The position numbers and the translations under genes are program-made. This document shows, in pieces, positions 41,055 through 50,690 of a stretch of DNA of 64,000 nt; position 1 is the first letter of the stretch; each line of letters opens with the position of its first letter. The stretch is from Lysobacter_C viscosus (GTDB lineage: Bacteria; Pseudomonadota; Gammaproteobacteria; Xanthomonadales; Xanthomonadaceae): assembly GCF_046600715.1 (NCBI RefSeq), contig NZ_JBJMAV010000002.1, positions 372,001-436,000 on the forward strand, in the 5' to 3' direction. The notes under the pieces were generated by a model. The model did no database searches and was not told where the DNA came from. It saw only the letters and a list, made by a program, of their open reading frames with translations.

Positions 41055-41476
41055 GCGCCCGTACGCACCCGGCGGCCTACGCCCTGCTGTCGGGGGCGTT
41101 GTTCGGCCTCGGGCTGGCGGTCTCGGGCATGACCGACCCCGACAAGGTGCTCAATTTCCTGGATATCGCCGGGCGCTGGGATCCCTCGCTCGCCCTGGTA
41201 ATGGGCGGCGCGCTTGCGGTCGCGGTGCCGGGCTTTGCATGGGTGCGCCGGCGGGGCGAGGCCTGGACCGGCGGCGCCATACCGCCTGCGCCGGCCCCCC
41301 GTTTCGATGCGCGGCTGCTGATCGGCAGCATGCTGTTCGGCGTGGGCTGGGGCATCGCCGGCTTCTGCCCGGGACCGGCGCTCGCCACTCTTGCGCACGG
41401 CTCGCTGGAACCGGTGATCTTTGTCCTGGCCATGCTTGCGGGCTCGCAGGCGGCACGGCTGTTCGACGCAAGTTGA
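41051..41476 (+). CDS. YeeE/YedE (PmpB/DUF6691-like) sulfur transport protein, second half
   Basis: 141 residues, four membrane helices. Characteristic phrases are FGLGLAVSGMTDPDKVLNFL near the start and GVGWGIAGFCPGPALA with the conserved Cys near 113. With the preceding gene it makes a complete two-part YeeE channel. Translational coupling through ATGA points to equal amounts. It belongs to the BigR-controlled unit with the persulfide dioxygenase. Confidence 0.92.
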   Translation: MSARTHPAAYALLSGALFGLGLAVSGMTDPDKVLNFLDIAGRWDPSLALVMGGALAVAVPGFAWVRRRGEAWTGGAIPPAPAPRFDARLLIGSMLFGVGWGIAGFCPGPALATLAHGSLEPVIFVLAMLAGSQAARLFDAS

Positions 41477-41524
41477 TCCCGGCCGCGGCTCGCGCGGTGG
41501 CGGTCGCGTCCGTACCATCGCGCG

Positions 41525-42274
41525 ATGATCGATTCGGCCTGGTGGCTGGCGCTGGCGCTGTTGCCGGTTGCGGCTCTCTACTCCTCTGTCGGCCACGCCG
41601 GAGCGAGCGGCTACATCGCAGTGATGGCGCTGTCGGGCCTGGCGCCCGAACAGATCCGGCCCACCGCGCTGGCGCTCAACCTGCTGGTGGGGGGCATCGG
41701 GCTGTGGCGGTTCTGGCGCGGTGGACACGTGCGCTGGCGCAACGTCCTGCCCTTCGTGCTGGCGTCGGCGCCGGCTGCGTACCTTGCCGCGCAGGTGCCA
41801 TTGCCGCCCCAGGGGTATTCGACGCTGCTGGGGCTGGTCCTGCTGGTGGCCGCGGCCGGCGTGTTCCGCGGTGCCGGGCACGCGGCCGATGACGACGCGC
41901 GCGCATCCGGGCGCCGGGTACCGTGGCCCGGCGGCCTGCTGGCAGGCGCGCTCATCGGCGTGCTGTCCGGGCTCACCGGCACCGGCGGGGCGATCTTCCT
42001 GACGCCCCTGCTGCTTTTCATGCACTGGATGCCGACACGCCAGGCCAGCGGCACGTCGGTGGCGTTCGTGTGGATCAACTCGCTGACTGCGCTGGCCGGC
42101 CTGGTGCAGGCCACCGGCACCGTGCCCGAGGCACTCCCGGCCTGGCTGGCGGCGGTCGCGGTCGGCGCGTTGCTGGGCACCCAGCTCGGGCTGCGCTGGC
42201 TTCCGGTGGACGCCCTGCGACGCACGCTGGGGGTGGTGCTGGTGATCGCCGCCGGCAAATTGCTGCTTGCATGA
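41525..42274 (+). CDS. TauE/SafE family sulfite exporter-like permease
   Basis: 249 residues, about eight membrane helices. Both repeat motifs occur: SSVGHAGASGYIAVMAL early and GLTGTGGAIFLTPLLLF in the second half. It is a second, stand-alone TauE/SafE protein in this locus, only weakly like the permease part of the fusion. It lies 48 bp after the YeeE pair on the same strand and probably removes sulfite made by the dioxygenase. Substrate is inferred from context only. Confidence 0.88.
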   Translation: MIDSAWWLALALLPVAALYSSVGHAGASGYIAVMALSGLAPEQIRPTALALNLLVGGIGLWRFWRGGHVRWRNVLPFVLASAPAAYLAAQVPLPPQGYSTLLGLVLLVAAAGVFRGAGHAADDDARASGRRVPWPGGLLAGALIGVLSGLTGTGGAIFLTPLLLFMHWMPTRQASGTSVAFVWINSLTALAGLVQATGTVPEALPAWLAAVAVGALLGTQLGLRWLPVDALRRTLGVVLVIAAGKLLLA

Positions 42275-42564
42275 GTCCCTTGCCGGGCCGATGTGCGGCC
42301 TCCTGGCTTGTTCAGCTAGCTGTAGCGCGCATGCCCTCCGGCACTCAAGGCCATCAGGCCGTCGCCGTTACCGTCCGTATGCGGGTGCCGCGCACGCCTG
42401 GCCCACTACGGCGTACCGTACGGATCCGGGAATGGGCGAAAACCGCCGGGGAGCGAGGTCCACGGTGCAGGCGATTTCGCGGAACATGCACGGCCTGGCT
42501 GCCCAGATGGGTGTCGGGCCGGCGTGCGCGGCACGCCCGTCCACCGGGCCACAGGGAACACCGC
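42275..42564. other. 290-bp intergenic region before the HD-GYP gene
   Basis: No convincing gene or RNA was found. It contains short inverted repeats (TGCGGGTGCCGCGCA near 42379 and a GTACCGTAC palindrome near 42414). The conserved core of the GEMM c-di-GMP aptamer is absent. The HD-GYP promoter should lie here, but no clear -35/-10 pair was seen. Confidence 0.5.
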
Positions 42565-43797
42565 ATGGGACTTGAGGAACGCGAAATCGGGATCGACAAG
42601 CTGGCGGCCGGCATGTACGTGTGCCGGCTGGACCGACCGTGGACCGAGACGCCGTTTCCGCTGCAGGGTTTCATGGTCGAATCCGACGACGACCTCGCGC
42701 TGCTTCGCCAGTACTGCCAGTCGGTCTGGATCGACATCGAGCGCGGGCTGGAGCCCCCCGATGCCCCGCGGTTGACGCTGGGTCGACGCACACCGGCGCC
42801 CGCCATCGACGAGACCCAGCTGGGCAAGGCCCGCTACGCGGACTCCCGGGGGTTCGACGAGGAGCTGCCGGACGCACGGCGGGCGCACCACGAAAGCAGC
42901 TCGCTGGCCCAGCGCATCATCGAGGACGTCCGCGCGGGCCGGAAGCTGTCCGGCAAGCAGGTAGAAGACGCGGTCACGCCGGTGGTGCAGAGCGTCCTGC
43001 GCAATGCCGACACCATGTTCTGGGTCAACGCGCTGCAGCGCCACGATGGCTACGCGTACAGCCACGCCATCAACTGCAGCGCGCTGGCGGCGGCCTTCGG
43101 GCGCCACCTGGGGCTGCCCGAAGCCCTGTTGATGGACGTCGCCGCGGGTGGCCTGCTGCTGGACATCGGCAAGACGCGGCTTGCCCCGGGGCTTCTGGAC
43201 GTGTCCGGGCCGCTGGACGCCGCCGGCATCGCCAGCATGCGCGGGCATGTCGAGCTGGGGCTGGCCGCGCTGGACGAGAGCGCCACCATTGCCGCCCCGG
43301 TGCGCGAAATGGTGCGCAGCCACCACGAACGCTACGACGGCTCCGGCTACCCGGACCAGCTGGCCGACGCGTCGATCCCGTTGTTCGGTCGCATCGGCGG
43401 CATCGTCGACACCTTCGATGCGTTGACCAGCGATCGCCCGCACGCCCGTGCCATCGCCCGCCACGAGGCACTGCAGGTGATCTACCGCGAGCGCGACCGG
43501 TTGTTCCAGCGCGAACTGGTCGAACAGTTCATCGGCTGCCTGGGCGTATACCCGACCGGCTCGCTGGTCGAACTCAGTACCGGCGAGGTCGGCGTGGTGA
43601 TGACCCAGAACCCGATGCGACGCCTGCTGCCGCGGGTGATGCTGCTGACCGACGCCGACAAGCGACTGCGCGACGCGTTCGAACCGCTGGACCTGATGGA
43701 GCGGGCCGAGCGGCAACCCGAGCTGCCCCGGGTGGAGGTGGTGCGCCCGCTGGAACGCGGCGCCCACGGGCTGGACCCGGCGGACCTGTTCCTGTGA
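42565..43797 (+). CDS. HD-GYP domain protein (DUF3391 type) with altered HD motif
   Basis: 410 residues. ATG 42565 is followed by the DUF3391 N-terminus (DKLAAGMYVCRLDRPW). The HD-GYP domain covers about 140-330. The GYP signature is perfect (HHERYDGSGYP at 253-263), and His 167 and His 228 are in place. The HD dyad itself reads Leu 199-Asp 200 (GGLLLDIGK), so one metal-binding His is missing. HD-GYP proteins hydrolyse c-di-GMP to GMP with two or three metals; this one may be weak or regulatory. The stop overlaps the next gene (GTGA), an EAL protein. Confidence 0.9.
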   Translation: MGLEEREIGIDKLAAGMYVCRLDRPWTETPFPLQGFMVESDDDLALLRQYCQSVWIDIERGLEPPDAPRLTLGRRTPAPAIDETQLGKARYADSRGFDEELPDARRAHHESSSLAQRIIEDVRAGRKLSGKQVEDAVTPVVQSVLRNADTMFWVNALQRHDGYAYSHAINCSALAAAFGRHLGLPEALLMDVAAGGLLLDIGKTRLAPGLLDVSGPLDAAGIASMRGHVELGLAALDESATIAAPVREMVRSHHERYDGSGYPDQLADASIPLFGRIGGIVDTFDALTSDRPHARAIARHEALQVIYRERDRLFQRELVEQFIGCLGVYPTGSLVELSTGEVGVVMTQNPMRRLLPRVMLLTDADKRLRDAFEPLDLMERAERQPELPRVEVVRPLERGAHGLDPADLFL

Positions 43798-45053
43798 CCC
43801 GCACCGAGCTGGTGACGTTGCTTGCACGCCAGATTGAAGCCTGGCACGAGGGCGACGGCGCGCTCGGGGTGATGGTGGTCCGCCTGCAGCGGGTCCGCGA
43901 GTTCGGACAGTTCTACGGCTACGCGGCGGCTGACGCGCTGGGCGAGGCGGCATACGCCCGTATCTCGAGCGTGTTGCGCCCGCAGGACACGGTGGTGCGC
44001 GTGGGGCTGTACGAATACGTCGTGATGCTGCCGGGGTTGCGCGGCGACAACCACGCGGCGCTGGCCGGTGCACGCGTGGTGCGCGCGTTCGAATCGCCCG
44101 TGCCGGTGGGCCAGCGGACGGCACCGATCGCGGTCAAGGTGGGGATCAGCGTGTATCCCGACCATGGCCGCAATGCCGAGCGCCTGCTGCACAACGCCGA
44201 GACCGCCTATGGCGCGTCCCTGCACGACAGCGACGACAGCGCACTGTACGACGCCGAGGGAACGCCGCCGCTGATTCCCTACGAATCGCTCCAGCAGGCG
44301 ATCGCGGCCAATCGCCTGGACGTGCACCTGCAGCCGATGATGGACCTGCGTACGCGCAGGATCGTCGCGGTCGAGTCGCTGGCCCGCTGGCATGACGAGC
44401 AACTGGGATGGGTGGCGCCCGACCGCTTCATCCCGCTGGCCGAGGAAACCGGACTGATCTCGCCGCTGACCCGCTGGAGCCTCAACGCCACCCTGCGGCA
44501 CGCCGCGCGCGCGCGCGCCATCGATCCGGACCTGTGCTTCTCCATCAACCTGTCGCCACGGGTGTTCGGCGAGCGCGACCTGGTCGCGCAGGTCACCTCG
44601 GCGCTGGGGATCTGGAACATCCCCGCCTCGGCAGTGACCCTGGAGGTGACCGAGAGCGCGCTGATGGAGGATCCCAAGCTGAGCCTGCGCCGGCTGGAGG
44701 ACCTGCGCATGGAAGGGCTGGGGATCTCGATCGACGATTTCGGCGCCGGCTATTCGTCGCTGGCGTACCTCAAGTTCTTCCCCGCCACCGAACTGAAGAT
44801 CGACCGCGGCTTCATCGTCGACCTGCGCGATGACCGCCGATCGATCCAGCTGGTGCGCTCGATCGTCGACCTGGGCCACCACCTCAAGATGCGCGTGGTC
44901 GCCGAAGGCGTCGAAGACGCCGAATCGCTGGCGATGCTGGCCGAGATGGGCTGTGACTGCGCGCAGGGCTACTACATCCAGCGGCCCCAACCGGCCGACG
45001 ACTTCATCGACAGCCTGCAGCCCGCGACCGAGCCGGCCTCTCCGTTGCATTGA
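43794..45053 (+). CDS. EAL-domain c-di-GMP phosphodiesterase with degenerate GGDEF
   Basis: 419 residues from GTG 43794, chosen for the 4-bp overlap with the HD-GYP gene. The N-terminal GGDEF-like domain (about 1-150) has GLYEY where GGDEF should be, so it cannot be a cyclase and may sense GTP or dimerise. The EAL domain (about 160-410) reads ESL in place of EAL but keeps the metal-binding Glu. SINLSP, LEVTES, DDFGAGYSSL, LKIDRGF, VVAEGVE and CAQGYYIQRP are also intact. It should be an active phosphodiesterase. No membrane segment. Confidence 0.92.
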   Translation: MTRTELVTLLARQIEAWHEGDGALGVMVVRLQRVREFGQFYGYAAADALGEAAYARISSVLRPQDTVVRVGLYEYVVMLPGLRGDNHAALAGARVVRAFESPVPVGQRTAPIAVKVGISVYPDHGRNAERLLHNAETAYGASLHDSDDSALYDAEGTPPLIPYESLQQAIAANRLDVHLQPMMDLRTRRIVAVESLARWHDEQLGWVAPDRFIPLAEETGLISPLTRWSLNATLRHAARARAIDPDLCFSINLSPRVFGERDLVAQVTSALGIWNIPASAVTLEVTESALMEDPKLSLRRLEDLRMEGLGISIDDFGAGYSSLAYLKFFPATELKIDRGFIVDLRDDRRSIQLVRSIVDLGHHLKMRVVAEGVEDAESLAMLAEMGCDCAQGYYIQRPQPADDFIDSLQPATEPASPLH

Positions 45054-45097
45054 CCGGCCCGCTGCGGCATCACGTCCGCGACGCTAGGCTTGTCGGC

Positions 45098-47071
45098 ATG
45101 ACCTTGCCTGCCGCAACCACCCCCGCCGACCGGCCCGCGCCCACCCGCTTGGACAGCCTGGAAGCTGCGGTGGAATGGATGCTCCAGCACCTGCCGGGGG
45201 TGCTCCACGTGGGCGCACCGCTGGGCCTGGGCAAGCCGCACCGGCTGCTCAACGCGCTCTACGCGCGCGTGGAAGTCGACCCCTCGCGGCCCTTGAACCT
45301 CTACACCGCGCTGTCGCTTGACCCGCCCCGCGCGGGCGAAGGGCTGGAAGGCCGGTTCCTGGGCCCGTTCGTGGAGCGCCACTTCGGCGATGACTTTCCC
45401 CGCCTGGCCTACGTGCGGGCCATGCGCCGCGACGCGCTGCCGCCCCACGTGGCGGTGGAGGAGTTCTACCTGCAGTCCGGTGCCATGCTGGGGTCGGCGC
45501 AGGCGCAGCAGTCCTATGCAAGCCTCAACTACACCCATGTGGCGCGCGCACTGGCCGACCGTGGGGTCAACGCCATCGTGCAGAAGGTCGCCATATCGCC
45601 CGACGGCACGCGGCTGTCGCTATCGTCCAACACCGACCTCACCCAGGACGCCGTCGATGCGGTGCTCGCGCGCGGCCTGCCACGCCCGCTGCTGGTTGCG
45701 GAGGTCGACCCACGGCTGCCGTGGCTGGGCGGCAGCGCGGCCGTCGACGCCTCGTACTTCGATCTGGTGGTCACGCCGCCGGCACCGTATCCACGCCTGT
45801 TCGCGTTGCCGCGGCAGCCGGTCAGCGCGGTGGACTATGCGATCGGTTTCCACGCCAGCACCCTGGTCCGCGACGGCGGCACCCTGCAGATAGGCATCGG
45901 CGCATTGGCCGACGCGCTGTGCCATGCGCTGGCGCTTCGGCACACCGACAACGGCGCCTACCGCCGCGTGCTGGTGGCGCTGGACTCGCCCGCGGCGCAC
46001 GACCCGGCGCTGTCACCGTTCGCAACCGGGTTGTACGGCTGCAGCGAGATGCTCAACGAGGGGTTCAAGCGGCTGGTGGAGGCCGGTGTCATCCGCCGCA
46101 GGGTGGTCGACGACGCCGACCTCATGCAGCGCGTCGCCCGGGGCGAAGCCACGCCCTCCGACACGGCGCGCCTGGAACAGGACGGCCAGTTCCTGCACGG
46201 CGCCTTCTACCTGGGGTCGCACGAGTTCTACGACTGGCTGCGCACCCTGCCCGACGACCATCGCGCCGGCATCGGCATGCGCCGCATCAGCGAGGTCAAC
46301 GAACTCTACGGCGGGCACGAAACGCTGGAACGGTTGCAGCGCCGCGACGCCCGCTTTTTCAACAGCTGCATGATGGCGACCGCGCTGGGCGCGGCGGTGT
46401 CGGATGCACTCGAGGACGGGCGCGTGGTTTCGGGGGTCGGCGGCCAGTACAACTTCGTGGCGGTGGCGCACGCACTGCCCGATGCACGTTCGGTGCTGAT
46501 GCTGCGCGCCGTCCGCAACGCCGGCGCGGGACCGGAGTCGAATATCCGCTGGAGCTACGGCCACACCACCATCCCCCGCCACCTGCGCGACATCTACGTG
46601 ACCGAGTACGGCGTGGCCGACCTGCGCGGCCGGACCGACGAGGACTGCATCGTGGCAATGGCGGCGGTCACGGATGCGCGGTTCCAGCCCGCATTGCTCG
46701 ACACCGCGCGCGACCACCGCAAGCTGGCCCGCGATTTCACTGCACCGGGCGCGTGGTCGCGCAATACGCCGGAACGGCTCGAGGCCGCACTCGCCCCGCT
46801 TCGACGCGACGGCACCCTGCCCGACTACCCGTTGGGAAGCGACTTCACCCCGGTGGAGCAACGCCTGGTCCGGGCGCTGTCGTGGCTGGCGCAGGCCACT
46901 GCCACGCGCGGGGGCAAGCTGGCGACCGTGGCCGGCGCGGTGGCCAACCGTCCTGCCGGTGACCCCGACGCGTTCGAACGCATGGGCTTGGCGGCCCCGC
47001 GAGGCGCGAGAGCCTGGCTGGAGGCGCGCCTGTTGGCCTTGGCACTGGAGCGGACGCGCCTCCCGGCATGA
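45098..47071 (+). CDS. Acetyl-CoA hydrolase/CoA-transferase family protein
   Basis: 657 residues from ATG 45098; a TTG at 45050 could extend it. The length matches the long subgroup of the family. The N-terminal domain has GVLHVGAPLGLGKPHRLLNAL. The C-terminal domain has SGVGGQYNFVAVAHAL and YVTEYGVADLRGRTDEDC, hallmarks of the acetyl-CoA hydrolase/transferase C domain. It should move CoA between short acyl groups or hydrolyse acetyl-CoA; the actual acyl donor and acceptor are unknown. It converges with tkt, 46 bp away. Confidence 0.87.
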   Translation: MTLPAATTPADRPAPTRLDSLEAAVEWMLQHLPGVLHVGAPLGLGKPHRLLNALYARVEVDPSRPLNLYTALSLDPPRAGEGLEGRFLGPFVERHFGDDFPRLAYVRAMRRDALPPHVAVEEFYLQSGAMLGSAQAQQSYASLNYTHVARALADRGVNAIVQKVAISPDGTRLSLSSNTDLTQDAVDAVLARGLPRPLLVAEVDPRLPWLGGSAAVDASYFDLVVTPPAPYPRLFALPRQPVSAVDYAIGFHASTLVRDGGTLQIGIGALADALCHALALRHTDNGAYRRVLVALDSPAAHDPALSPFATGLYGCSEMLNEGFKRLVEAGVIRRRVVDDADLMQRVARGEATPSDTARLEQDGQFLHGAFYLGSHEFYDWLRTLPDDHRAGIGMRRISEVNELYGGHETLERLQRRDARFFNSCMMATALGAAVSDALEDGRVVSGVGGQYNFVAVAHALPDARSVLMLRAVRNAGAGPESNIRWSYGHTTIPRHLRDIYVTEYGVADLRGRTDEDCIVAMAAVTDARFQPALLDTARDHRKLARDFTAPGAWSRNTPERLEAALAPLRRDGTLPDYPLGSDFTPVEQRLVRALSWLAQATATRGGKLATVAGAVANRPAGDPDAFERMGLAAPRGARAWLEARLLALALERTRLPA

Positions 47072-47117
47072 AGAAGGCGGCCGACGGGCCACCTTCCATC
47101 GTTCGCCGTCGGGTCCG

Positions 47118-49124
47118 TCAGGCCAGCGCGCGCGCTGCCTCGACCACCTTGTCGACGGTGAAGCCGAAGTGCGGGAACAGGACGTCGGCCGGGGCGCTGG
47201 CACCAAACCGGTCGATGCCGATCACCGCGCCATCCAGGCCCACGTACTTGCGCCAGAAGTCCGACACCCCCGCTTCGATCGCAACCCGGCGCCGTACCGC
47301 GTTGGGCAGCACCGACTCGCGATAGGACGCATCCTGGCGATCGAACACGTCGGTCGAGGGCAGCGACACCACGCGTACGCCGTCGCCCAGCTTCGCGGCC
47401 GCGTCCATCGCCAGGCCGACCTCCGAACCGGTCGCCAGCAGGATCACGTCCGGGGTGCCGACCGAATCCTTGAGCACGTAGCCACCGCGCGCGATCGCCG
47501 CCAGCTGCGCGGCATCGCGCGCCTGGTGCGGCAGGGTCTGGCGCGAGAACACCAGGCACGACGGTCCGTCACGCCGTTCGATCGCGGCCTTCCACGCGAC
47601 CGCCGACTCCACCGCATCGCACGGGCGCCACACGTCGTTGTGCGGGATGTAGCGCAGCGAGGCGAGGTGCTCGATCGGCTGGTGGGTCGGGCCGTCCTCG
47701 CCCAGGCCGATGGAATCGTGGGTGTAGACGTGGATGGCCTGCGCGCCCATCAGCGCACTCATGCGCACCGCGTTGCGGGCGTAGTCGGAGAACACCAGGA
47801 ACGTGGCGTCGAACGGGATGAAGCCGCCGTGCAGGTTCAGGCCGTTGCTGATCGCGGTCATCGCGAACTCGCGCACGCCGTAATAGATGTAGTTGGCATC
47901 CGCGTCGGTGGTGGCCACCGACTTGCTGGCGCTCCAAAGCGTCAGGTTGGAGTGGGCCAGGTCGGCCGAGCCACCGACCAGCTCCGGCAGCAGCGGCGCG
48001 AAGGCCTGGATCGCCATCTGCGACGCCTTGCGCGAGGCCACGGACGGGCCGTCGGCCTGGAGCTGCTCGACGTACGCGGCGGCGGCAGCGGTAAAGGCGT
48101 CCGGCAGGTCACCGCGCATGCGCCGCGCCAGTTCGCCGGCCAGCTCGGGATGCTTGGCGGCGTAGCGCGACTGCAGGTCGTTCCACTTCGACTCGCGCTC
48201 GCGGCCGGCCTCGAGTGCGTTCCAGCCGTCGTATACCGGCTGGGGTACTTCGAACTCGCCGTGGCTCCAGGCCAGCGCATCGCGCGTGGCGACCAGCTCG
48301 TCCTTGCCCAGCGGCGCGCCGTGGCTGGATTCCTTGCCGGCCTTGGCCGGGGAGCCATAGCCGATGGTGGTGCGGCAGCAGATCAGGGTCGGGCGCCCGT
48401 CGCCGGCGATCGCCGTGTCGATCGCGGTCTTGATCTCCTGCGCGTCATGGCCGTCGACGTTGCGGATCACGCGCCAGCCATAGGCCTCGAAGCGGGCGGG
48501 GGTGTCGTCGGTGAACCAGCCGTCGGTATTGCCGTCGATGGAGATGTTGTTGTCGTCCCAGAACGCCACCAGTTTGCCCAGGCCCCAGGTCCCGGCCAGG
48601 GACGCGGCTTCATGGCTGATGCCTTCCATCAGGCAGCCGTCGCCCATGAACACCCAGGTGCGGTGGTCGACGATGTCGAACCCCGGCCGGTTGAAGCGCT
48701 GTGCCAGCAGCTTCTCGGCCAGGGCCATGCCCACCGCGTTGGCCAGGCCCTGGCCCAGCGGGCCGGTGGTGGTCTCCACGCCCGGGGTCATGAAGTTCTC
48801 GGGGTGGCCGGGCGTCTTGGAATCGAGCTGGCGGAACGCCTTCAGGTCATCGACCGACAGGTCGTAGCCGGCCAGGTGCAGCAGGGCGTACTGCAGCATC
48901 GAGCCGTGGCCGTTGGACAGGATGAACCTGTCCCGGTTGGCCCACGAGGGATTGGCCGGGTTGTGCCGCAGGTAGTCGTTCCAGAGCACCTCGGCGATGT
49001 CGGCCATGCCCATCGGCATGCCCGGGTGGCCGGAATTGGCGGCCTGGACGGCATCGGCGGCGAGGAAGCGGATCGCGTTGGCGAGGTCGCGGCGGCTGGG
49101 CTTGCTGGAAACGGACGTGGGCAT
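47118..49124 (-). CDS. tkt: Transketolase
   Basis: 668 residues, standard length. It moves two-carbon units between sugar phosphates with thiamine diphosphate. AANSGHPGMPMGMADIAEVLW near 20-40 carries the conserved His. The ThDP/Mg motif is GDGCLMEGISHEAASLAG to DDNNISIDG. The middle domain has MTAISNGLNLHGGFIPF and SIGLGEDGPTHQPIEHLA. The C-terminal domain is complete. In related genomes tkt is often near gapA, pgk, pyk and fba; here it is on the same strand but 10 kb from gapA. Confidence 0.97.
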   Translation of the reverse strand: MPTSVSSKPSRRDLANAIRFLAADAVQAANSGHPGMPMGMADIAEVLWNDYLRHNPANPSWANRDRFILSNGHGSMLQYALLHLAGYDLSVDDLKAFRQLDSKTPGHPENFMTPGVETTTGPLGQGLANAVGMALAEKLLAQRFNRPGFDIVDHRTWVFMGDGCLMEGISHEAASLAGTWGLGKLVAFWDDNNISIDGNTDGWFTDDTPARFEAYGWRVIRNVDGHDAQEIKTAIDTAIAGDGRPTLICCRTTIGYGSPAKAGKESSHGAPLGKDELVATRDALAWSHGEFEVPQPVYDGWNALEAGRERESKWNDLQSRYAAKHPELAGELARRMRGDLPDAFTAAAAAYVEQLQADGPSVASRKASQMAIQAFAPLLPELVGGSADLAHSNLTLWSASKSVATTDADANYIYYGVREFAMTAISNGLNLHGGFIPFDATFLVFSDYARNAVRMSALMGAQAIHVYTHDSIGLGEDGPTHQPIEHLASLRYIPHNDVWRPCDAVESAVAWKAAIERRDGPSCLVFSRQTLPHQARDAAQLAAIARGGYVLKDSVGTPDVILLATGSEVGLAMDAAAKLGDGVRVVSLPSTDVFDRQDASYRESVLPNAVRRRVAIEAGVSDFWRKYVGLDGAVIGIDRFGASAPADVLFPHFGFTVDKVVEAARALA

Positions 49125-49325
49125 GGGCGGTGGTGATCTCGGCGGCGGGATGCATGGCCTGGACGGGCCGCGCCGCCTCGGATCGAGGCGGCAGCGGAAC
49201 CCGTCCCGCGGACGGCGGGGACGGCAGGTCCGGGCGCAGCGGCCGCCATTGTCCCATCCCCTCCGGCCGGTGTCGCGGCATCTGGCCGAACCGTCGGAAG
49301 CGGCCAGCGCGCGGGGCGGCCCGCG

Positions 49326-50690
49326 TCAGGCGGTGTGCGGACGCACCACCGGTTCGATCTCATCGGTCGAGACGTCGGCATCGTCGGCGATCACCGGCTC
49401 GCTGCGCCCGATCACCACCGAACCGACCATGTCGCCGCCCACGTTCACCACCGTGCGGCACATGTCGAGCAGGCGGTCCACGCCCAGGATCAGGCCGATG
49501 CCTTCGGGCGGGATGCCGAACATCACCAGGATCATCGCGATCACCGGCAACGATCCGCCCGGCACGCCGGCCGCACCGATGGAGCCGAAGATGCACAGCA
49601 CCAGGATCAGCACCTGCTGCCCCATGCCCAGTTCGACGCCGAAGAACTGGGCGAGGAACAGCACCGTGATGCCCTCGAACAGGGCCGTGCCATTCATGTT
49701 GGCGGTGGCCCCCAGCGTGCACACGAAGCGCGCGACCCGGCGCGGCACGCCCAGGTTGTCCTCGGTCACCTTGAGGGTGGTGGGCAGGGTGGCGCTGGAG
49801 GACGAGGTGGAGAACGCCGTCAGCAACGCCGGCTGCGCGCCGCGGAAGAACGCCAGCGGGCCCATGCCGCCCAGCAGCCGCAGCAGGATCGGGAACACGA
49901 TGAAGAAATGGATGCCCAGCGCCAGCAGCACCGTCCCCACGAAGCGCGCCAGCTGCATGAGCACGTCGACCCCCAGCACGGCGGTGATCGAGAACAGCAG
50001 CGCGGCCACCGCGAACGGTGCCAGCTCGATGATCCAGCCGATCAGCTTCAGGCAGATGTCGTAGACGCCCTGCACGGTGCTGACGAAGCTGCGGGTGGGA
50101 TGGCTGCGGATCACGGTGGCGGCGATGCCGAACATCAGCGCGAAGAACATCACCGCGATCAGGTCGCCCGCCGCCGCCGCTGCCACCGGATTCTTCGGCA
50201 CGATGTTGAGCAGCAGCTCCACCCCGGAGATGGAGCCGCCGCGTCCGGCGATCTCCGCAGAACGCTCGCTTGCCTCCGAGAGCAGCGCCTGGCCCACTTC
50301 CGGCGGCAGGCCGCGGCCCGGCTCGAGCACGTTCACCAGCACCAGCCCGATCAGCACCGCGATGCTGGTGACCGTCAGGATCCATAGCAGGGTCTTGCCA
50401 CCGATGCGGCCCAGCGACTTGGGGTCGCCGATCTCCACCACGCCCAGCACCAGCGCGGAAAACACCAGCGGGATCACGAGCATGAACAGCAGCCGCAGGA
50501 ACAACTGGCCGATCGGATCGGTCACGTAGGTGACGAAGCTCGCCAGCCACGCAGCGTCGGCGGCGTAGAGGTTGGCCAGGATGCCGGCCCCGGCGCCGAC
50601 CACGAAGCCGACCAGCATCCGGGTGTGCAGCGGCAGTGCGCGGCGGCCATTCACGGCGCCATTGGGATTCGGGGTCATGGGCGGATCCAT
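49326..50690 (-). CDS. Dicarboxylate/amino acid:cation symporter (DAACS/GltP-DctA family)
   Basis: 454 residues. The start is uncertain: ATG 50690 is taken, ATG 50678 and TTG 50714 are alternatives and none has a strong ribosome site. Eight helices and two re-entrant loops are expected. Family signatures are visible: the serine-rich loop STSSSSATLPTT, NMNGTALFEGITVLF with the substrate and sodium-binding Asn, GVPGGSLPVIAMIL and VDRLLDMCRTVVNVGGD. It takes up C4-dicarboxylates or glutamate/aspartate with protons or sodium. It stands alone; the gap to batD holds nothing recognisable. Confidence 0.92.
   Translation of the reverse strand: MDPPMTPNPNGAVNGRRALPLHTRMLVGFVVGAGAGILANLYAADAAWLASFVTYVTDPIGQLFLRLLFMLVIPLVFSALVLGVVEIGDPKSLGRIGGKTLLWILTVTSIAVLIGLVLVNVLEPGRGLPPEVGQALLSEASERSAEIAGRGGSISGVELLLNIVPKNPVAAAAAGDLIAVMFFALMFGIAATVIRSHPTRSFVSTVQGVYDICLKLIGWIIELAPFAVAALLFSITAVLGVDVLMQLARFVGTVLLALGIHFFIVFPILLRLLGGMGPLAFFRGAQPALLTAFSTSSSSATLPTTLKVTEDNLGVPRRVARFVCTLGATANMNGTALFEGITVLFLAQFFGVELGMGQQVLILVLCIFGSIGAAGVPGGSLPVIAMILVMFGIPPEGIGLILGVDRLLDMCRTVVNVGGDMVGSVVIGRSEPVIADDADVSTDEIEPVVRPHTA

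Noticed and set aside
42275..42564. Possible c-di-GMP (GEMM) riboswitch before the HD-GYP gene
   Set aside because: The position was tempting, but neither the conserved GGGACGCAAAGCC-like core nor the receptor helix sequence is present.
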